DNA of 35,619 bases from Candidatus Thorarchaeota archaeon (GTDB lineage Archaea > Asgardarchaeota > Thorarchaeia > Thorarchaeales > Thorarchaeaceae): assembly GCA_029858305.1 (NCBI GenBank), contig JAOUFI010000020.1:1-35619 (forward strand), read 5' to 3'. Positions 32,172 to 35,619 of the stretch are shown in pieces. The notes beneath the pieces were generated by a model that searched no databases, had not been told where the DNA came from, and saw only the letters and a list, made by a program, of their open reading frames with translations. Every line of letters starts with the position of its first letter. Within the stretch, counting starts at the first letter, position 1. Both the position numbers and the translations under genes were made by a program.

Positions 32172-33503
32172 ATGGTCAATGTAAAGCCATTCAAGGCCTT
32201 TAGATTTGATGAAACAATAGCAGGAAATCTATCGAATCTGGTGACACCACCCTATGATATTATCAAGGGGGATATGATCGATAGATTTCAATCAATGTCA
32301 GAATATAACATGGCATGGATCATTAAAAACAAACCAGAAAAAGGTGATTCATCATCTAACAATCAATACACAAGAGCCAAAGAGCATTTCACTAAATGGA
32401 TTAGTAAGGGCGCTTTAAAGCAAGATGATACTGAGTCGTTCTATGTTTATGGACAAGACTTTGAGATTGATGGCAAGAGGCTGTTTAGGTTTGGATTCAT
32501 CGGATTGATGGAACTTGAAGAGTTTGCAAAGGAAGCGCCCAGTAGTGGTAAGTTTGTAGGAGTTTTACAACACGAGGAGACACTACCCAAAGATATCGAG
32601 GATAGGCTCAATCTTTGTAGAAGTTGTATGGCAAATTTTGGCCAAATCTTTGTTATATATCCAGATCATGAAAAGAAAGTGGATACAATTCTCGAGAGGA
32701 ACATGAAGAATCATCCGGTTGGCGATGTTACTGATAATGATGGGATTCGACATAGACTCTGGAGAATTGTAGAGAGTGATGATTTGCAAGCAATCATAAA
32801 ATTGATGAAAGAGAAATACATCATCATTGCAGATGGGCATCACAGGTATAAAACTGCACTAGCACTCTCCAAGGAAAATCCAGAACTAGAGAGCGCAAAG
32901 TATAGAATGTTAACATTTGTAAGCATTTCAAATCCAGGTCTAGTTGTTTTGCCCACACATCGTGTTATACAGAATCTGAAAGATTTCTCTGGAGAAGGAT
33001 TACTCAAGGATATCAAAGAATATTTTGATCTAAATGTTTTCACTAGTAAAGAAAAAATGTTTGAACTACTCAATAAGAAATTCAAAGAGGGAAAACATTC
33101 ATTCGGCCTCTTCATCAATGATGGTAACTACTACGCTCTCACTTTGAGAGATATGAAGATAATGAATTCATTACTTCCTGACAAATCGCTGGAACTAAGA
33201 AAGCTTGATGTGGCAATTCTCCACACGCTAATTCTAGACAAAATGCTTGGTATTGATAGAGAAAAACTCGCCCAAGGCACTATGCAGGGTGGAGGTTATG
33301 TGTCATATATCAAGGGTATTGGCGATGCTGTGGATGAGTCTATCCAAAGCGTGAAGAATGGTGCACAAGCCGTCTTCTTTATGAACCCGACACGAGTTCA
33401 GGAAGTCGAGGCAGTTTCGAAGAATTTCGAGGTCATGCCTCAAAAGAGTACATTCTTCCAGCCTAAGGTGTGGACTGGATTCACGATAAACAAACTTCTG
33501 TGA
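32172..33503 (+). CDS. DUF1015 family protein linked to serine biosynthesis
   Basis: 443 aa, full length for DUF1015. Opening VKPFKAFRFD and TPPYDII are hallmark segments. ADGHHRY (Asp221, His223, His224, Arg225) is the central motif, and a late AQGTMQGGGYVSYIKG and FMNPTRVQEV close the domain. The family is often found beside serC/serA in bacteria and archaea. The DGHHR motif is also found in ParB/Srx-fold serine kinases such as SerK of Thermococcus, so a role in making or using phosphoserine is plausible, though not shown. serC follows 30 nt downstream on the same strand. ATG 32172. Confidence 0.88.
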   Translation: MVNVKPFKAFRFDETIAGNLSNLVTPPYDIIKGDMIDRFQSMSEYNMAWIIKNKPEKGDSSSNNQYTRAKEHFTKWISKGALKQDDTESFYVYGQDFEIDGKRLFRFGFIGLMELEEFAKEAPSSGKFVGVLQHEETLPKDIEDRLNLCRSCMANFGQIFVIYPDHEKKVDTILERNMKNHPVGDVTDNDGIRHRLWRIVESDDLQAIIKLMKEKYIIIADGHHRYKTALALSKENPELESAKYRMLTFVSISNPGLVVLPTHRVIQNLKDFSGEGLLKDIKEYFDLNVFTSKEKMFELLNKKFKEGKHSFGLFINDGNYYALTLRDMKIMNSLLPDKSLELRKLDVAILHTLILDKMLGIDREKLAQGTMQGGGYVSYIKGIGDAVDESIQSVKNGAQAVFFMNPTRVQEVEAVSKNFEVMPQKSTFFQPKVWTGFTINKLL

Positions 33504-33533
33504 GCGAAAGGAAAAATCAAGTAGGTGAATAGA

Positions 33534-34616
33534 TTGGCAAAGAGAGTATTCAACTTCTATGCAGGTCCTGCAACTCTTCCTCTGCCGGTTCTTGAGAAGG
33601 CAAAGGCTGAGTTCTTGGATTTTGCAGGTACGGGAATGTCTGTGATTGAGATATCACATCGTTCCAAGCAATGGGAAAAAGTCATGAATGAGGCGGACGG
33701 TCTTGTGAGAGAAATCATGGGAGTTCCCTCTGACTACAAAGTGATATGGCTTGGTGGTGGGGCATCGACTCAGTTCTTTATGACCCCATTGAACCTTCAA
33801 GTTCCAGGCAAACCAATGGAGTATGTCAGTACTGGTGGATGGTCACAGAAGGCAATTACAGAAGCTGGATTTTATGGACAAGTGAAAATAATTGCTTCCT
33901 CAGAGGAAAAGAATTTTTCATACATTCCCAAGAATGTCAGCTTCAGTGACAAGGCAGCTTTTGGGCATTTCACTAGTAACAATACGCTATATGGAACAGA
34001 ATGGCATTATTGGCCAAAGGTACCAAAAGATGTTCCACTTGTCTGTGATATGTCATCCGACCTGATGGCTAGGACAGTTAATGTCAAAGATTTTGGAGTC
34101 ATATACGGTGGAGCTCAAAAGAATCTTGGACCTGCAGGTGTTACTCTGATAATTGTAAGAGAGGACTTGCTGGGAAGAGTTCCGGAGAAAACACCGACCA
34201 TGTTAAAGTGGAGCACTCATGCAAAGGACTCAATGTACAATACACCGCCTGTTTTTGCAATATACATCTCCAAGCTTGCTCTTGAATACACCAAGGAAAT
34301 TGGTGGGGTTAAAGAGATTGAAAAACGAAACCGAGCCAAAGCAAAGCTTCTCTATGATGTGATTGATGGATCAAAAGGATTCTATAAGGGCCATGCTGAA
34401 CCTGATTCACGTTCACTCATGAATGTTACATTCACATTGAAAACCCCTGAACTAGAGCAGAAATGCGTTGATGAAGCAACAAAGCTCGACCTAATTGGAC
34501 TCAAAGGGCACCGTTCCGTTGGAGGAATGAGAGCCTCGATATACAACGCTATGCCACTTGAAGGCGTAAAGAAACTCGCTGAATTTCTGAAAGACTTCCA
34601 AGTAAGAAATCAATAG
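33534..34616 (+). CDS. serC: Phosphoserine aminotransferase
   Basis: 360 aa class V PLP aminotransferase that makes 3-phosphoserine from 3-phosphohydroxypyruvate and glutamate. FNFYAGPATLP near the N-terminus, SHRSKQWEKVM, the PLP-phosphate region GGGASTQFF and GGAQKNLGPAG with the Schiff-base Lys196 are all present. The C-terminus has GHRSVGGMRASIYNAM, with the substrate-binding HRSVGG. The frame opens at GTG 33525, but that GTG belongs to an AGGTGA Shine-Dalgarno five bases before TTG 33534. The TTG start gives MAKRVFNFY, which matches the family. Downstream of DUF1015, likely one operon. No phosphoserine phosphatase or 3-phosphoglycerate dehydrogenase gene is adjacent. Confidence 0.95.
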   Translation: MAKRVFNFYAGPATLPLPVLEKAKAEFLDFAGTGMSVIEISHRSKQWEKVMNEADGLVREIMGVPSDYKVIWLGGGASTQFFMTPLNLQVPGKPMEYVSTGGWSQKAITEAGFYGQVKIIASSEEKNFSYIPKNVSFSDKAAFGHFTSNNTLYGTEWHYWPKVPKDVPLVCDMSSDLMARTVNVKDFGVIYGGAQKNLGPAGVTLIIVREDLLGRVPEKTPTMLKWSTHAKDSMYNTPPVFAIYISKLALEYTKEIGGVKEIEKRNRAKAKLLYDVIDGSKGFYKGHAEPDSRSLMNVTFTLKTPELEQKCVDEATKLDLIGLKGHRSVGGMRASIYNAMPLEGVKKLAEFLKDFQVRNQ

Positions 34617-34622
34617 ATTATA

Positions 34623-34644
34623 TTGGAGGGCATCAACCCTCCAA
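34623..34644. terminator. Hairpin between convergent serC and the 129-aa gene
   Basis: Perfect 8-bp stem TTGGAGGG/CCCTCCAA with loop CATCAA, starting 7 nt after the serC stop and 19 nt from the stop of the opposite gene. The T-runs beside it are weak on both strands, so it may be a two-way terminator or an mRNA-end structure. Confidence 0.5.
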
Positions 34645-34662
34645 CTAACTATTTTGATGTGT

Positions 34663-35052
34663 TTAGATCTTCTTTTTTCGGGTGAATTTATCAACAGCTC
34701 CCTCTAGCAAGAGGGTCATTTCTTCTAGTTGAGAACTATCGATAAGACCTTTGTAAGTTCGTCTCATAATTGAACCGTTTACATTAACGTCCAAATTCCT
34801 CATTTTTCGCGCACCAAAGAAGGTCTTGAGAGCAGATGAAATCGGGATAAGGACTCCGCCAGGCAATCTACTTGAGAGAAAGTCCTCGCAGCAATGACAA
34901 TCAATCAGGATGATAGTATTCTCATGGTCAATAAGAACTTCAACAGGCATTTCTTTTTTCGAGTCCAATCGTAGAGTGAAATTGCCGAGCAGCTTCATTT
35001 TACAGACCCTCAGACTTGATATACAACTACCTTCGATAAGTCTGATTTCCAT
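34663..35052 (-). CDS. Hypothetical protein, 129 aa, Cys-rich patch
   Basis: Small protein with alternating strands in the first half, an IDCHCCEDF patch (three cysteines and a histidine) near residue 51, and a basic C-terminus (FTRKKKI). No family recognised; the cluster could bind a metal. The frame opens at TTG 35085. ATG 35052 is a better start, and ATG 34998 would still keep the core. It is convergent with serC across a hairpin. Its amino acid make-up (many hydrophobic strands and a C-terminal helix LEEMTLLLEGAVDKF) looks like a real gene, but the start is uncertain. Confidence 0.55.
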   Translation of the reverse strand: MEIRLIEGSCISSLRVCKMKLLGNFTLRLDSKKEMPVEVLIDHENTIILIDCHCCEDFLSSRLPGGVLIPISSALKTFFGARKMRNLDVNVNGSIMRRTYKGLIDSSQLEEMTLLLEGAVDKFTRKKKI

Positions 35053-35285
35053 ATAAGACCTGCTCCGCGCATCCTGCCTTACCAAGGATTATCTGCCTTC
35101 CAAAATTAGATGGAAATTCTTAACTCACTTTATCCTTCGTCTCCTCACGATTGCATGCAGCAAAATCAACGCAGGCACATCAGAAAGTACCAATACAAAG
35201 ATAGTGTAATCCAGCTCCCCTCAATCTACACTTGTCAATCAAAAACCTATTAATTTATGCGAAAGACTAGATTGCGGGGATTTTT

Positions 35286-35619
35286 TCAGTCAAGTGGATT
35301 CTCATGCTCCCCATTAGATTCAAAGCCTCCATCTATTTTCGTATAACTAGGCTTCTTATCGGGCATGACGTTAGTTGATGCATAGAATTCTGGCCCTTCA
35401 TCATCACGAGAGATTTTTTGGCCTTCATAGAGGGATGTTCCAATACTTACTAGATATGAAACGGAGATACATATGACCAGAGGTATCACAAGATCGAAAG
35501 AGTGACTCATCTCAAGCATCATGATAGTAGTTGCAACTGGTGTATTCGTGTTTGCAGCAAGTACTGCACCCATCCCTAGAACTATGAAAGCCGGGACATT
35601 CTCAGGAAAGAAAAGCTCT
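35286..35619 (-). CDS. ClC-type chloride channel, C-terminal part, cut by window edge
   Basis: The open frame runs off the right edge, so only the last 110 residues are seen. FFPENVPAFIVLGMGAVLAANTNTPVATTIMMLEM fits the last intramembrane helices of ClC proteins (GMGAVLAA and the EM segment). One more membrane helix (LVIPLVICISVSYLVSIGT) and a soluble tail follow. The tail is short and charged with no CBS domain, unlike eukaryotic ClCs. The MGAVLAAN methionine at 35573 is internal, not the start. A 200-bp gene-free stretch separates it from the gene to its left. Confidence 0.8.
   Translation of the reverse strand, partial: ELFFPENVPAFIVLGMGAVLAANTNTPVATTIMMLEMSHSFDLVIPLVICISVSYLVSIGTSLYEGQKISRDDEGPEFYASTNVMPDKKPSYTKIDGGFESNGEHENPLD

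Noticed and set aside
35125..35220. Short - strand frame encoding a hydrophobic, basic-ended peptide (LDYTIFVLVLSDVPALILLH)
   Set aside because: It looks like a membrane peptide, but no ATG, GTG or TTG start is suitably placed after the GAGGGGAG sequence; only CTG or an internal TTG is available.
1..35619. tRNA, rRNA, CRISPR or mobile element signals
   Set aside because: Read through intergenic stretches for tRNA T-loop sequences, regular repeats and transposase motifs; none was convincing.

Overview
This AT-leaning window looks like a chromosome segment of an archaeon. The signs are archaeal TATA-type promoters, a TFS/RpoM-type zinc ribbon protein, an archaeal CitG-like protein, a GTPBP1-type GTPase, DUF1015 next to SerC, and three large secreted S8 proteases, one of which has a Thr-rich stalk and a C-terminal membrane anchor. 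The mix of a bacterial-type GrpE-DnaK-DnaJ set, a GTPBP1-like GTPase and very large anchored subtilisins suggests an Asgard archaeon (Thorarchaeia/Lokiarchaeia-like). That placement is inferred from gene content and family knowledge; no phylogeny was run.

Layout. 1-3.7 kb: the 3' end of a pyruvate-kinase-C-like gene on the + strand, then a grpE-dnaK-dnaJ chaperone operon on the - strand. 3.9-8.5 kb: a sirtuin, two small membrane proteins, a CitG-family protein, a small winged-helix regulator, and a two-gene operon of a D-2-hydroxyacid dehydrogenase (glyoxylate reductase type) and a nitroreductase. 8.6-25.8 kb is dominated by proteolysis: three S8 subtilisin-like proteases of different architecture (1610, 960 and 1061 aa), all with signal peptides and C-terminal membrane anchors, plus the TldD/TldE pair. 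Among them lie a membrane coiled-coil protein, a small unknown protein and an FAD/NAD oxidoreductase coupled by TAATG to the third protease. 26-31.6 kb: a GTPBP1-like GTPase, a 565-aa protein I do not recognise, a 52-aa single-span membrane peptide, a further unknown, an O6-alkylguanine methyltransferase and a protein with terpene-cyclase-like repeats. 31.7-35.6 kb: a one-ribbon TFS/RpoM-like protein, DUF1015 plus phosphoserine aminotransferase (SerC), an unknown, and the 3' end of a ClC-type chloride channel cut by the window edge.

The genome is compact. Five convergent gene pairs overlap at their stop codons by 4-14 nt. Shine-Dalgarno motifs of the GGTG/GAGG type are visible at many starts and in several cases decide the start: dnaJ, serC and the dehydrogenase carry a GTG that belongs to the SD, a few codons upstream of the better start.

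Best second-look candidates are the protease set with large Asp-His inserts, the protease-oxidoreductase coupling, the DUF1015-SerC pair, the structured leader with a small upstream ORF before the 1610-aa protease, the 17-bp palindrome before the CitG-like gene, and the orphan 565-aa protein. I saw no rRNA, tRNA, CRISPR array, insertion sequence or phage genes.
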